Assembly (NCBI GenBank): GCA_963921355.3
Contig: OZ001190.1
Location: forward strand, 2,976,001-3,040,000
Length of the DNA stretch: 64,000 bases
Direction: 5' to 3'
Source of the DNA: CAWUEZ02 sp963921355
Lineage (GTDB): Bacteria > Pseudomonadota > Alphaproteobacteria > Thalassobaculales > Thalassobaculaceae
The notes under the pieces are model-generated. The model ran no database searches. It was not told the origin of the DNA and saw only the letters and a list, made by a program, of their open reading frames with translations. The position numbers and the translations under genes are program-made. Positions 22,850 to 31,567 of this stretch are shown here, one piece after another (position 1 is the stretch's first letter; each line of letters opens with the position of its first letter).

Positions 22850-23866
22850 GTGATTCAAATGAACTGGCAGACGTTGATCAAGCCGAACAAGCTCGACATC
22901 CAGGCGGGCTTCGACCCCAAGCGCAAGGCGACCATCGTGGCCGAGCCGCTGGAGCGGGGCTTCGGTTTGACGCTGGGCAATGCGCTCCGGCGCATCCTGC
23001 TGTCGTCGCTTCAGGGGGCGGCCGTCACGGCAATCCAGATCGACGGTGTCCTGCACGAGTTCTCGAGCGTCCCGGGTGTGCGCGAAGATGTCACGGACAT
23101 CGTCCTGAACATCAAGGCGATCGCCATCCGCATGCAGGGTGAAGGCCCGAAGAAGATGCGCCTCAAGGCCGAAGGGCCGGGCGAAGTGACTGCCGGCATG
23201 ATCGAGACCGTCTCCGACATCGAGATCATGAATCCGGACCACGTGATCTGCAGCCTGGACCGCGACGCCAGCCTGTCGATGGAACTGACCGTCGAGACCG
23301 GCAAGGGCTATGTCCCGGCCTCCGCAAACCGCCCGGAAGACGCGCCGATCGGTCTGATCCCGGTCGATGCGATTTTCAGCCCGGTGCGCCAGGTCGCGTA
23401 CAAGGTCGACAACACCCGTGTCGGTCAGGTGACGGACTACGACAAGCTGTCGATGACGGTCGAGACCGACGGTTCGCTGACTCCGGACGATTCCGTGGCC
23501 TACGCTGCCCGCATCCTTCAGGACCAGTTGCAGCTGTTCATCAACTTCGAAGAGCCGACCCATCGCGGCGAAGCCGAGGAAACCCACGACCTCCCGTTCA
23601 ACAAGAACCTGCTGCGCAAGGTCGACGAACTGGAACTGTCGGTGCGGTCGGCGAACTGCCTGAAGAACGACAACATCGTCTATATCGGCGACCTGGTTCA
23701 GAAGACCGAGCCGGAGATGCTGCGGACGCCGAACTTCGGCCGCAAGTCGCTGAACGAAATCAAGGAAGTTCTGGCCTCCATGGGCCTGTCGCTCGGCATG
23801 GAGATCACCAACTGGCCTCCTGAGAACATCGAGGAACTGGCGAAGCGCCTGGAAGAGCCGTTCTAA
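22850..23866 (+). CDS. rpoA: DNA-directed RNA polymerase alpha subunit (GTG start)
   Basis: A 338-residue alpha subunit. GTG 22850 gives MIQMNWQTLIKPNKLD, matching the family N-terminus better than the ATG three codons on. N-terminal dimerisation domain has EPLERGFGLTLGNALRRILLSS; the C-terminal domain starts near residue 255 (LLRKVDELELSVRSANCLKN) and ends with the helix-hairpin-helix region LNEIKEVLASMGLSLGM. It nucleates core assembly and its C-domain binds UP elements and activators. Confidence 0.98.
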   Translation: MIQMNWQTLIKPNKLDIQAGFDPKRKATIVAEPLERGFGLTLGNALRRILLSSLQGAAVTAIQIDGVLHEFSSVPGVREDVTDIVLNIKAIAIRMQGEGPKKMRLKAEGPGEVTAGMIETVSDIEIMNPDHVICSLDRDASLSMELTVETGKGYVPASANRPEDAPIGLIPVDAIFSPVRQVAYKVDNTRVGQVTDYDKLSMTVETDGSLTPDDSVAYAARILQDQLQLFINFEEPTHRGEAEETHDLPFNKNLLRKVDELELSVRSANCLKNDNIVYIGDLVQKTEPEMLRTPNFGRKSLNEIKEVLASMGLSLGMEITNWPPENIEELAKRLEEPF

Positions 23867-23897
23867 GGCGGCGGCGCGAGCACAAGGAGATCACGAC

Positions 23898-24335
23898 ATG
23901 CGTCACGGCAATAGCGGGCGGAAGCTGCACCGCACGGCGAGCCACCGCAAAGCCCTGTTCAAGAACATGGCGGCGGCCCTGATCAAGCACGAGCAGATCG
24001 TCACCACGCTGCCGAAGGCCAAGGAACTGCGCCCGGTTGTCGAGAAGATGATCACGCTTGCTAAGCGCGGCGATCTGCATGCGCGCCGGCTGGTTTTCAA
24101 TCGGCTGCGCGACGACGCGATGACCCGCAAGCTGTTCGAGGTTCTGGCTGACCGGTATCGGGAACGCCGCGGTGGCTATACGCGGGTCCTCAAGGCCGGC
24201 TATCGCTATGGCGACGCGGCCCCGATGGCGGTGATCGAGCTTGTCGACCGCGATGAGGATGCGCGGGGCCAGGACTCCGGTCCGGTGCACACGCCGGAAG
24301 AAGAGTACACGGGCGCGATGCCGACCTCGATCTGA
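23898..24335 (+). CDS. rplQ: 50S ribosomal protein L17
   Basis: A 145-residue L17: MRHGNSGRKLHRTASHRKALFKNM and KAGYRYGDAAPMAVIELVDR are diagnostic. The C-terminal 20 or so residues after the core are a variable extension. Last gene of the alpha operon, followed by a strong terminator. Confidence 0.99.
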   Translation: MRHGNSGRKLHRTASHRKALFKNMAAALIKHEQIVTTLPKAKELRPVVEKMITLAKRGDLHARRLVFNRLRDDAMTRKLFEVLADRYRERRGGYTRVLKAGYRYGDAAPMAVIELVDRDEDARGQDSGPVHTPEEEYTGAMPTSI

Positions 24336-24355
24336 GGCTGGCGCGACAGGATTGG

Positions 24356-24390
24356 AAACGGGCGGCCCTGGGCCGCCCGTTTCTGTTTGT
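24356..24390 (+). terminator. Strong rho-independent terminator after rplQ
   Basis: AAACGGGCGGCC (24356-24367) pairs perfectly with GGCCGCCCGTTT (24371-24382), followed by CTGTTTGT. A-rich bases on the other side make it usable in both directions, which fits its position between rplQ and a convergent gene on the - strand. Confidence 0.9.
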
Positions 24391-24416
24391 GACAAAAGGT
24401 CTCCGGACGGGCCGGG

Positions 24417-24860
24417 TCAGGTATCGTCGGCGGTGGCTTCCTTGCGCAATGCCTCGCGGCGCTTTTCCTCTTCCAGGATCGCGCGCTGCCGGTCCTCGAC
24501 GATCTGCTGGCTCAGGCCCCGGCAGTTCTTCTGAACGCTGGAGTTCTCAACGGCGTCGATCTCGCCCTTCAGGCGGGCGACCTCTTCCTTGTGATCATCG
24601 CTGTCGATGAAGAACAGGGCAGGCCAGAACAGGATCATACCGACGCTCATGGCCGCCGCGTCGTTGCTGGCGATCGCGTCCTGCTTTTGGTTGATCTCCG
24701 CGCTTCGGGTGAGAACGCGGGCGTATTCCTGCTCCAACTGAACACATGAGTAGGAACCGTACTTGATGGGAGATACGTAGCTCGACGTGATTTCCCGGGA
24801 ATTGTCTGCGCAGCCCGCCAACACCGCCGCAACCACCAAAGCGCCCAGAACCCTATGCAT
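24417..24860 (-). CDS. Small conserved-looking lipoprotein, function unknown
   Basis: A 147-residue predicted lipoprotein: N-terminus MHRVLGALVVAAVLAGC has a hydrophobic signal and the lipobox LAGC with Cys17. After it comes SYVSPIKYGSYSCVQLEQEY, a short hydrophobic stretch SVGMILFWPALFFI (about residues 70-83) and a charged helix to the end that could form a coiled coil. The ATG at 24860 is chosen over in-frame starts up to 51 codons earlier because it makes the signal peptide and has GGGGGA before it. I recall similar alphaproteobacterial lipoproteins with YVSP..Y..Y.C.QL, without known function. Convergent with rplQ. Confidence 0.8.
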   Translation of the reverse strand: MHRVLGALVVAAVLAGCADNSREITSSYVSPIKYGSYSCVQLEQEYARVLTRSAEINQKQDAIASNDAAAMSVGMILFWPALFFIDSDDHKEEVARLKGEIDAVENSSVQKNCRGLSQQIVEDRQRAILEEEKRREALRKEATADDT

Positions 24861-24904
24861 TCGTGCATCCCCCATTTTCCATGATGAGCTCAGTGAGAGG
24901 CGTG

Positions 24905-24921
24905 GGCAGCACCGTGCTGCC
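24905..24921. promoter_or_regulatory. Palindrome upstream of the lipoprotein gene
   Basis: GGCAGCAC and GTGCTGCC flank a single base, a perfect 8-bp inverted repeat about 45 bases upstream of the lipoprotein start. It could be an operator for the - strand gene or a small RNA hairpin. No regulator is suggested by context. The rest of 24,861-24,995 is relatively AT-rich and holds nothing else recognisable. Confidence 0.3.
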
Positions 24922-24995
24922 GCCTCACACGCATCATCCAGAAAAAATTCTATCAATGAAGGTGGAAAATCATTCTTCTGCGGCTGAAGGGTGTG

Positions 24996-25166
24996 ATGGA
25001 TTTTGGTTCGCATATCAAAAGGCTATTCGCGCACGGCCCAGACGCGACCCGTGGATGCGAGACAGCGCTGATCGGTGAGGTCTGCCGACGACTCGGAATG
25101 GCGCAATTTGCCCGGCTTCAGGTATGGATCCTGAAACAGGCTCAGGATCGCAAGATCGTGCAATAG
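24996..25166 (+). CDS. Possible small protein of 56 residues
   Basis: A short open frame from ATG 24996 to TAG 25164-25166, with a good GAAGGG site 5 bases before the start. Product begins MDFGSHIKRLFAHGPD and ends in a likely helix LQVWILKQAQDRKIVQ. It contains two Cys and has no recognised domain. Third-position GC is lower than in the neighbouring genes, which weakens the case. No database comparison was possible; it could be chance. Confidence 0.35.
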   Translation: MDFGSHIKRLFAHGPDATRGCETALIGEVCRRLGMAQFARLQVWILKQAQDRKIVQ

Positions 25167-25170
25167 CGCT

Positions 25171-25202
25171 TCCAGGCTTGACCCGGACCTGATCCGGGGT
25201 GG
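25171..25202. repeat. Partial copy of the GC palindromic repeat
   Basis: CAGGCTTGACCCGGACCTGA and the following TCCGGGG resemble the half-elements seen at 39,540, 53,321 and 57,457. It sits just beyond the small open frame and before the stop of the - strand gene at 25,238. Confidence 0.5.
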
Positions 25203-25237
25203 GATTCCTGTCTGAGGTGAATCCGATAGGAGAAGCC

Positions 25238-26380
25238 CTAACGGTCCGACCGCTCCAGGAATGAGGCGACCTCTATCAGGTCCATATCGCGCGGATGGCT
25301 GACCACCAGGGCCCGCAGGTCTTCGCTGATGATCTCGGCCGCTGTGTCGTCCTTGCGATCGCGGTGGGTCAGGATCAGGTTGGCCGCCGCCTTGGCGTGG
25401 GCCAGACAGATCGAACGGTCACCGTCATTCGCCACCGACAGCCCGGACAACTCGCCATACAGCAGGGTCGCGGTTTCCGCGTCGCCCAGTTCGCAAAGAT
25501 CGGTGATCAGGTTGAAGGCGGCGTCGGCCAGCCGCCGACGGCCGGTCGGCCGGCCAGGGGCGAGGCGGGCGACCGCTGACAGGTCTTCGTAGTGGCGCAG
25601 CGCCAGCTCGATCTCACCGCGGTTTCCAAGGCCTGTGACGACGGCGAAGATCCCTTCCGCGGCTAGGTCCACCAGGTCCGGATCGATCGGTTGCTGGCAG
25701 GCCACGGTGACGAGCTCCGCAAGGGTCGCGACACCGGTCGACACCAACGCGGGGTCGTCGTCGCTGCGGCTCACCGCATCGGCGATCCGATTGAACAGAC
25801 CTCGGCCGCGTTGCTGGCGGATGGACAGAACGCCGGGTTGAGCCGCCTCGAGCCGCTCCAGGTCGGCGAGGGCGCGATCGGCCTCCTTTGGATCGTCGGC
25901 GTCCAGGGCGAGGGCGACCAGATTAGCGGCCCCTTTGGCATGAACACCGGCGATGTCCGGATCGCCGGCATGCGCCTCGCTGATCGCTGCAACGGCACGA
26001 TAAGTGTCCAGCGCGCCGGCCAGGCCGGCGGTCTGCGCTTCCATCAGCATGAGATCGACCGAGGCCTCGGCGCAGGCCCGCCAGACCATCGGGTCCTGCT
26101 GCACTTGCATGGCCAGGTCGGCGAGGAAAAGATGCGCCTCGCGGATGATGCGCAGGTTGCCGCTCTGCCTTCCGACGGCCATGTACCGGTTGGCACCGCA
26201 GACGGCGATGCGGATCAGCCCGGCCAGTTCGGAATGCTGTTCGTAGATGTCACACAGACCAGAGAACGCGACCTGAGCCTCCCGCACGTCCGCAGGGTCA
26301 TCGCCGAATTCTGCGATCCTCCCGGCCTCCCGACGGGCTGCGTCGAGGGCCAGGTCTTCGGGCACCGGCGCATCTGCCAT
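25238..26380 (-). CDS. Helical-repeat (TPR-like) protein of unknown role
   Basis: A 380-residue, almost all-helical soluble protein without signal peptide or membrane segment. About eight repeats of 35-45 residues can be seen; their shared pattern is an A..A.NL helix, then A...L..L..L...HP.D, for example AHAKAAANLILTHRDRKD and GVHAKGAANLVALALDADD. Such repeats resemble the TPR/solenoid class and suggest a protein-binding scaffold. ATG 26380 is preferred to an in-frame TTG 21 codons earlier because it has AAGGGGG before it. It is divergent from the Do protease gene with 165 bases between them. Confidence 0.7.
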   Translation of the reverse strand: MADAPVPEDLALDAARREAGRIAEFGDDPADVREAQVAFSGLCDIYEQHSELAGLIRIAVCGANRYMAVGRQSGNLRIIREAHLFLADLAMQVQQDPMVWRACAEASVDLMLMEAQTAGLAGALDTYRAVAAISEAHAGDPDIAGVHAKGAANLVALALDADDPKEADRALADLERLEAAQPGVLSIRQQRGRGLFNRIADAVSRSDDDPALVSTGVATLAELVTVACQQPIDPDLVDLAAEGIFAVVTGLGNRGEIELALRHYEDLSAVARLAPGRPTGRRRLADAAFNLITDLCELGDAETATLLYGELSGLSVANDGDRSICLAHAKAAANLILTHRDRKDDTAAEIISEDLRALVVSHPRDMDLIEVASFLERSDR

Positions 26381-26545
26381 GGCGTGCCCCCTTTTCCCGG
26401 TCGCAGGGGCGCACGCAGCGGTGATCCGCTCCTCCACCGACAAGCGACAGGAATACTGGCGTCGCCCGACGAAACCCCTAGATTGTGAAGCGTAACATAC
26501 GGTGCCGAAGCCACAACCGGCGCCGATGACGTGAGGAACCGTCGT

Positions 26546-27985
26546 ATGCGCTTTCGGGCAAGGGTTTTTGTCGCCGTTTGGGCAGTTGCAGTGATCTGTG
26601 TCGCCCCATTAATTGGAGAACGGGACAGCGCACTCGCCCAGGCCGTTCCCGAGGACCGTGCGCAGATCAACCTGACCTTCGCACCTTTGGTTCAGCAGGT
26701 CGGCCCGGCGGTCGTCAACGTCTATACCCGCACGCTGGTCACGGAGCGTCGCCGGATCTCGCCGCTGTTCGACGATCGGTTCTTCAAGCGGTTCTTCGGC
26801 AACGTTCTTCCCGGACTCCCGGAGCGCCGCCGCGAGGCGAGCTCCCTCGGATCCGGCGTGATTGTCGATCCCGACGGCACCGTCGTCACGAACCATCACG
26901 TGATCGAGGGTGCGGATGAGATCACCGTCGTTCTGAACGACCGGCGCGAGTTCCGTGCCGACCTTGTCCTCGCCGACGAGAAGACCGATCTGGCGGTTTT
27001 GCGCATCGACCCCAAGGGCGAAGCCCTGCCTTTTGTCGAGACCCGTGACTCCGATGAGCTGTATGTCGGCGACCTGGTGCTGGCGATCGGCAACCCCTTC
27101 GGTGTCGGACAGACGGTAACGATGGGCATCGTGTCGGCCCTGGCGCGCACCAATGTGGGCATCACCGACTACAGCTTCTTCATCCAGACCGATGCGTCCA
27201 TCAACCCAGGCAATTCCGGCGGTGCGCTGATCGGCACCGATGGCCGGTTGGTTGGAATCAACACGGCCATCTTCTCCAATCAGAAGGGCAGCGGCGGTTC
27301 GGTCGGGATCGGGTTCGCGGTGCCGAGCAACATGGTGGAAACGGTGCTCCGGGCCGCCCGGATCGGGAAGGTGGTGCGTCCGTGGTTCGGTGCACGCACC
27401 CAGACCGTAACCTCCGATCTCGCCGATGGTCTGGGCCTCCGCCGCCCCGGTGGTGCCTTGGTCAACGACGTCTATCCGCAGGGCCCGGCGGATCGGGCCG
27501 GTCTGCGGGCCGGCGATGTGGTGATCGCCCTGGACGGACGGGACGTCACGGATAGCGGGGCCCTTCGATACCGTGTGGCGACCCGGGCTCCAGGGGAACA
27601 GGTCACGGTGCGGATCGTCCGCAACGGCCGGGTCAGCGATCTCGACGTCGTGATGGAGCCTCCGGCCGAGGACCCACCCGCCGATGTGACCGATCTCCAG
27701 GGGCGCAATCCGCTCGCGGGCAGTCGGGTCGCCAACCTGTCACCGGCCCTCGCGATCCAGGAGGGATTTGACGAGCTGTCCCGGGGAGTCGTGATCCTGG
27801 GAACGGCGCGCGGCTCTCCGGCTGACCAGCTCGGGGTGCGGCGCGGCGATGTGGTTGTCCAGGTGAACGGACAATCGATCGGCACGGTGGACACTCTCGA
27901 GCAGGGCCTCTCCAACCCGCAACGCGGCTGGGAACTCTCGATCCGGCGCAAGGGCAAGGTGCTCACGACCCGGGTGCAGGGCTAG
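26546..27985 (+). CDS. Do-type periplasmic serine protease (DegP/DegQ/HtrA family)
   Basis: A 479-residue HtrA-type protease for envelope quality control. Signal peptide at residues 1-32 (hydrophobic VFVAVWAVAVICVAPLI, cleavage after ALAQA). Trypsin-like triad: H118 in TNHHVIEG, D148 in KTDLAVLRI, S224 in NPGNSGGAL. Two PDZ domains follow at about 265-360 and 385-475 (GPADRAGLRAGDVVIALDGR and GSPADQLGVRRGDVVVQVNG). ATG 26546 is chosen over a GTG five codons earlier because GAGG lies 10 bases before it. Start of a + strand run; rarA begins 9 bases later. Confidence 0.93.
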   Translation: MRFRARVFVAVWAVAVICVAPLIGERDSALAQAVPEDRAQINLTFAPLVQQVGPAVVNVYTRTLVTERRRISPLFDDRFFKRFFGNVLPGLPERRREASSLGSGVIVDPDGTVVTNHHVIEGADEITVVLNDRREFRADLVLADEKTDLAVLRIDPKGEALPFVETRDSDELYVGDLVLAIGNPFGVGQTVTMGIVSALARTNVGITDYSFFIQTDASINPGNSGGALIGTDGRLVGINTAIFSNQKGSGGSVGIGFAVPSNMVETVLRAARIGKVVRPWFGARTQTVTSDLADGLGLRRPGGALVNDVYPQGPADRAGLRAGDVVIALDGRDVTDSGALRYRVATRAPGEQVTVRIVRNGRVSDLDVVMEPPAEDPPADVTDLQGRNPLAGSRVANLSPALAIQEGFDELSRGVVILGTARGSPADQLGVRRGDVVVQVNGQSIGTVDTLEQGLSNPQRGWELSIRRKGKVLTTRVQG

Positions 27986-27994
27986 ACTGCGGGG

Positions 27995-29287
27995 ATGAGC
28001 CTGTTCGAAACGGCCGCCCCGCGGCCGCTGGCTGACCGGCTTCGGCCGCAACGTCTCGAAGACGTGGTCGGTCAGGATCATCTGCTGGGACCGGATGGTC
28101 CGATCGGCCGGATGCTCGCCAAGGGGCGGCTGGCGTCCATGGTGCTGTGGGGGCCGCCGGGCTGCGGCAAGACCACGATCGCCCGGTTGCTGTCCGAGCG
28201 CGCGGACCTGGAGTTCATGCCGCTGTCGGCGGTTTTCTCCGGTGTCGCCGACCTCAAGAAAGCGTTCGAGACGGCCCGGGGACTGCGCGCGTCCGGCCGG
28301 GGCACGCTGCTGTTTGTCGATGAGATCCACCGTTTCAACCGGGCTCAGCAGGACGGATTCCTGCCGGTGGTCGAGGATGGCACCGTCACCCTTGTCGGCG
28401 CCACCACCGAGAACCCCAGTTTCGAGCTCAACGCGGCTCTGTTGTCACGCGCGCAGGTGTTCGTGCTGCGGCGGCTCGACGACGCGGCCCTCGATCAGCT
28501 GATCAGCCGGGCGGAAGCCGATGAGGGACGGACCCTTGCGGTCACCGAAGACGGCCGCGCGACCTTGCGGGCCATGGCGGATGGTGATGGCCGGTTCCTG
28601 CTGAACCTGGTGGAGGAGGTCTTCGAGCTCAGTCCGCCGGAACCGCTGGACGCCGCCGGAGTCGCCGCCAACACGAACCGTCGGGCGCCGGTCTACGACA
28701 AGAACCGGGAAGAGCACTACAACCTGATCAGTGCCTTGCACAAATCGATGCGGGGCTCAGACGCCGATGCCGCCCTCTACTGGCTGGCGCGCATGCTGGC
28801 CGGCGGCGAGGACCCGGCTTACATCCTGCGCCGTCTGACCCGGTTTGCCGTGGAAGATGTCGCCCTGGCCGATCCATCGGCGGTTGCCCAGGCGATCGCC
28901 TGCTGGGAAACCTACGATCGCCTCGGATCGCCGGAAGGCGATCTGGCGATCAGCCAACTGGTGATCTACCTGGCGACGGCGCCGAAATCCAATGCCGCCT
29001 ACAAGGCCCATGGCGCCGCCAAAAGGGCGGCCAGCCAGACCGGCTCGCTGATTCCGCCCGCGCACATCCTGAACGCGCCGACGAGGCTGATGAAAGATCT
29101 CGGATACGGGGCGGGCTATGCCTACGACCACGATGCCGAGGAAGGGTTCTCCGGACAGAACTACTTTCCCGATGGCATGGACCGGCAGACCTTCTATGCA
29201 CCGGTCGAGCGTGGCTTCGAGCGTGAAGTCCGCAAGCGACTCGAGTACTTCGCCAAGCTTCGTGCCCAGCGTCAGGGTAAACCGTGA
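27995..29287 (+). CDS. rarA: Replication-associated recombination protein A (AAA+ ATPase)
   Basis: A 430-residue RarA/MgsA/WRNIP1-family ATPase acting at stalled forks. Walker A GPPGCGKTT at residues 53-61, Walker B LLFVDEIHRFN with DE at 109-110, sensor 1 GATTENPSFELN at 135-146, then the MgsA C-terminal oligomerisation domain with RRAPVYDKNREEHYNLISA...KSMRGSDADAALYWLARM (cited by KSMRGSDADA). Pairing of degP-like and rarA genes is common in alphaproteobacteria. The TGA overlaps the next start (GTGA). Confidence 0.95.
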   Translation: MSLFETAAPRPLADRLRPQRLEDVVGQDHLLGPDGPIGRMLAKGRLASMVLWGPPGCGKTTIARLLSERADLEFMPLSAVFSGVADLKKAFETARGLRASGRGTLLFVDEIHRFNRAQQDGFLPVVEDGTVTLVGATTENPSFELNAALLSRAQVFVLRRLDDAALDQLISRAEADEGRTLAVTEDGRATLRAMADGDGRFLLNLVEEVFELSPPEPLDAAGVAANTNRRAPVYDKNREEHYNLISALHKSMRGSDADAALYWLARMLAGGEDPAYILRRLTRFAVEDVALADPSAVAQAIACWETYDRLGSPEGDLAISQLVIYLATAPKSNAAYKAHGAAKRAASQTGSLIPPAHILNAPTRLMKDLGYGAGYAYDHDAEEGFSGQNYFPDGMDRQTFYAPVERGFEREVRKRLEYFAKLRAQRQGKP

Positions 29288-30186
29288 CCTCGGCTGCCGA
29301 TGCCCCGGAGATACCGGATTTCACTCTCTACGCCGGCATCGACTGGTCGGGCTCCAAGGCGCCTCGCCTGCACGGGCTTCAGGTGGCGACCTGCCGCCCG
29401 GGCCGAGAGGCGCCGGTCTTGGCCGCCGGCCCCGGTTCCGGGGGGGCGTGGCGGCGTCTCGATGTGCTTGCCTGGCTCGATGCGCTTGGCGAGGCGGGCG
29501 AGCGGGTGCTCGCCGGCATCGATTTCGCCTTCGCCTACGCTTTTCATGACCGGCAAAGCTATTTTCCCGGCCTGGATACGGGGCCGGACACCGCCCCGGC
29601 GCTTTGGGCGCTGATCGATCGGCTGGCGGCGGGTGGCGAGGACCTGTACGGCGGGTTGGTCTACGCGCCGGGGGCGCCACTGGCCCCGTACTACCTGACC
29701 CCCGCCGGCCGCGGTTCCGCCTACACCCATCGCCAGCGGCGCACCGAGCGGGCCTGCGCCGCCGTGACCTCGCCACACCCGGTCTTCAAATGCGTGGGGG
29801 CTGCCAATGTCGGCACCGGTTCCCTGGCCGGGATGCGCCTGCTGCACCGACTCGCGGGCCGGGCGGCGGTCTGGCCCTTCGCGGCGCCGCGATCGATGTC
29901 GGTCGTCGAGATCTTTCCTCGGCTGTATTTCAAATGCTGTGGCCAGGACCCTCGAGCCTGGCGCGAGCCAGCCACGATCGACGCCGTCCTGGCCAGCCAC
30001 GCCAGCGCGCCCTATCGCGGGCCCGCCCTCGACACCGAGGACAAGGCTGATGCCGTGGTCTCCGCAGCCGCCCTGCGCGACCTGGCCGGGCGCCCGGAGG
30101 TCTGGGAGGCGGCGGATCGGGAACCCGCGGCCCGCCGGGAAGGGTGGATCTTCGGCGTAAGCTGGGATAAGCCGGGCCCGTCATGA
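29284..30186 (+). CDS. DUF429-like predicted RNase H-fold protein
   Basis: A 300-residue protein with a GTG start that overlaps the rarA stop by 4 bases. Motifs typical of DUF429 are visible: GIDWSGSK near residue 18, GIDFAFAY near 78, VVEIFPRLYF near 208 and DTEDKADAVVSAAALRD near 250. In related RNase H-like folds the Asp residues bind metal, so a nuclease-type activity is possible, but no function has been demonstrated as far as I know. No membrane segment or signal. The coupling with rarA hints at a DNA-linked role; that is inference. Confidence 0.75.
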   Translation: MTSAADAPEIPDFTLYAGIDWSGSKAPRLHGLQVATCRPGREAPVLAAGPGSGGAWRRLDVLAWLDALGEAGERVLAGIDFAFAYAFHDRQSYFPGLDTGPDTAPALWALIDRLAAGGEDLYGGLVYAPGAPLAPYYLTPAGRGSAYTHRQRRTERACAAVTSPHPVFKCVGAANVGTGSLAGMRLLHRLAGRAAVWPFAAPRSMSVVEIFPRLYFKCCGQDPRAWREPATIDAVLASHASAPYRGPALDTEDKADAVVSAAALRDLAGRPEVWEAADREPAARREGWIFGVSWDKPGPS

Positions 30187-30563
30187 AGATCATCCTAGCG
30201 GTTGCATTGGGCGGCGCCCTGGGCGCGGTCGCGCGCTACAAGACCATCGGCAGGGTCTCGGGCCTGCTCGGGCATGGCTTTCCCTGGGGGACGGTGGTGG
30301 TCAATGTCGTCGGCTCGTTCCTGATGGGGCTGCTGATCGAACTGGTGACCCTTAAACTGACGCTTTCCGCCGAGGTACGGGCATTCCTCGCCGTCGGGGT
30401 TCTGGGGGCTTTCAAGACCTTCTCTACTTTCGCGCTGGACGTGGCCGTCCTGTGGCAGCGCGGCGAACTGATGGCGACGGCGGCCTACATCGCGGGATCG
30501 ACCGCACTGTCGATTCTGGCCCTGTTCGCCGGGCTGGCGGCCGTTCGGGCCGCCCTGGCATGA
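30183..30563 (+). CDS. crcB: Fluoride ion channel CrcB/FluC
   Basis: A 126-residue four-helix membrane protein of the Fluc family, which exports fluoride as a dual-topology dimer. GTVVVNVVGSFLMG and the Phe-box/sodium-site region GAFKTFSTFALD are diagnostic. The ATG overlaps the preceding stop (ATGA). No fluoride riboswitch can be expected because the gene lies inside an operon. Confidence 0.95.
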   Translation: MKIILAVALGGALGAVARYKTIGRVSGLLGHGFPWGTVVVNVVGSFLMGLLIELVTLKLTLSAEVRAFLAVGVLGAFKTFSTFALDVAVLWQRGELMATAAYIAGSTALSILALFAGLAAVRAALA

Positions 30564-30584
30564 GCGCCCCCCTGGCATGAGCGC
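30553..30584 (+). repeat. 17-bp tandem duplication at the crcB/rluC junction
   Basis: CCCTGGCATGAGCGC occurs at 30553-30567 and again at 30570-30584, a period of 17. The first copy holds the crcB stop (TGA 30561-30563) overlapping an ATG; the second holds the rluC start ATG 30577. A single ancestral ATGA overlap seems to have been split by the duplication. Confidence 0.85.
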
Positions 30585-31566
30585 ACAGGTCGAAACCCGC
30601 GTGGTCGCCCGCGATGAGGTGGACCAGCGTCTGGACCGCTGGTTCAAGCGGCATTTCCCGGACCTCGGCCACGGCCATCTCGCCAAACTGCTGCGGACAG
30701 GGCAGATCCGCGTCGACGGCAAACGCGCCAAGGCCAACCAGCGTCTGGAGGCGGGTCAGGCGATCCGGATTCCACCGATGGCCGACGCCCCGGCCAGGCC
30801 CGCAGCGGCTCCCGGTCGAGCCTCGGACCCGGCAACCGGCGAAGTGCTTCAGCAGGCCGTTCTGTACCGGGACGACGCGATGATCGCGATCAACAAGCCT
30901 GCCGGCCTGGCCGTCCAGGGAGGATCCGGCACCGCCCGCCATGTTGACGGCGCCCTCGATCATCTGCGTTTCGGGGCGACGGACCGGCCACGGCTCGTTC
31001 ACCGCCTGGACAAGGACACCTCGGGCGTCCTGCTTCTGGGGCGTGATCAGGCGGCTGCCCGGCGGCTGACCCATGCGTTTCGGGCTAAGTCGCCCATCAA
31101 GGTCTATTGGGCGCTGGTGGTCGGCGAGCCGAAGCCCGCTGCCGGCATCATCGACCTGCCGATCGCCAAACTGCCGGGACGGGCCGGTGAGAAGATGGCG
31201 GTCGACACGGTGGCGGGCAAACCCGCCCTGACGCGGTACGTCACGCTGGAGAAGATGGGGCGACGGGCCGCCCTGGTCGCCCTGTCGCCTGTGACCGGCC
31301 GCACCCATCAACTGCGGGTGCATATGGCGGCAACGGGAACGCCGATCCTGGGGGATGGCAAGTATGGCGGTGCGGAGGCTTTTCTCCAGGGTGAGGGGGT
31401 GAGCCGGAAGCTGCATCTGCACGCCCGCGCCATCCGGCTACCCGACGCCGACGGGGTACCGGTTGAGGTCACCGCACCGCTGCGCGACCACATGGTCCGG
31501 AGTTTCGAGTTCTTCGGATTGGACCCGGATCCGGCCGGGTCACCCTTCGCCGATTTCGAGGACTGA
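30577..31566 (+). CDS. rluC: 23S rRNA pseudouridine synthase, RluC/RluD type
   Basis: A 329-residue enzyme that isomerises uridines in 23S rRNA. N-terminal S4 RNA-binding domain (about residues 12-70, RLDRWFKRHFPDLGHGHLAK; then GKRAKANQRLEAGQ) and the catalytic motif HRLDKDTSGVLLLGRD near residue 145 with the active Asp. C-terminal GRTHQLRVHMAATGTPILGD is typical. RluC is favoured over RluD by order with a HAD phosphatase and ATP12, but the exact target uridines cannot be told. Confidence 0.9.
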   Translation: MSAQVETRVVARDEVDQRLDRWFKRHFPDLGHGHLAKLLRTGQIRVDGKRAKANQRLEAGQAIRIPPMADAPARPAAAPGRASDPATGEVLQQAVLYRDDAMIAINKPAGLAVQGGSGTARHVDGALDHLRFGATDRPRLVHRLDKDTSGVLLLGRDQAAARRLTHAFRAKSPIKVYWALVVGEPKPAAGIIDLPIAKLPGRAGEKMAVDTVAGKPALTRYVTLEKMGRRAALVALSPVTGRTHQLRVHMAATGTPILGDGKYGGAEAFLQGEGVSRKLHLHARAIRLPDADGVPVEVTAPLRDHMVRSFEFFGLDPDPAGSPFADFED

Positions 31567-31567
31567 C

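Noticed and set aside
24863..25078. 71-codon + strand frame upstream of the small protein candidate
   Set aside because: It has no ribosome site and overlaps the lipoprotein 5' region and the palindrome; the 56-codon frame in another phase is more convincing.
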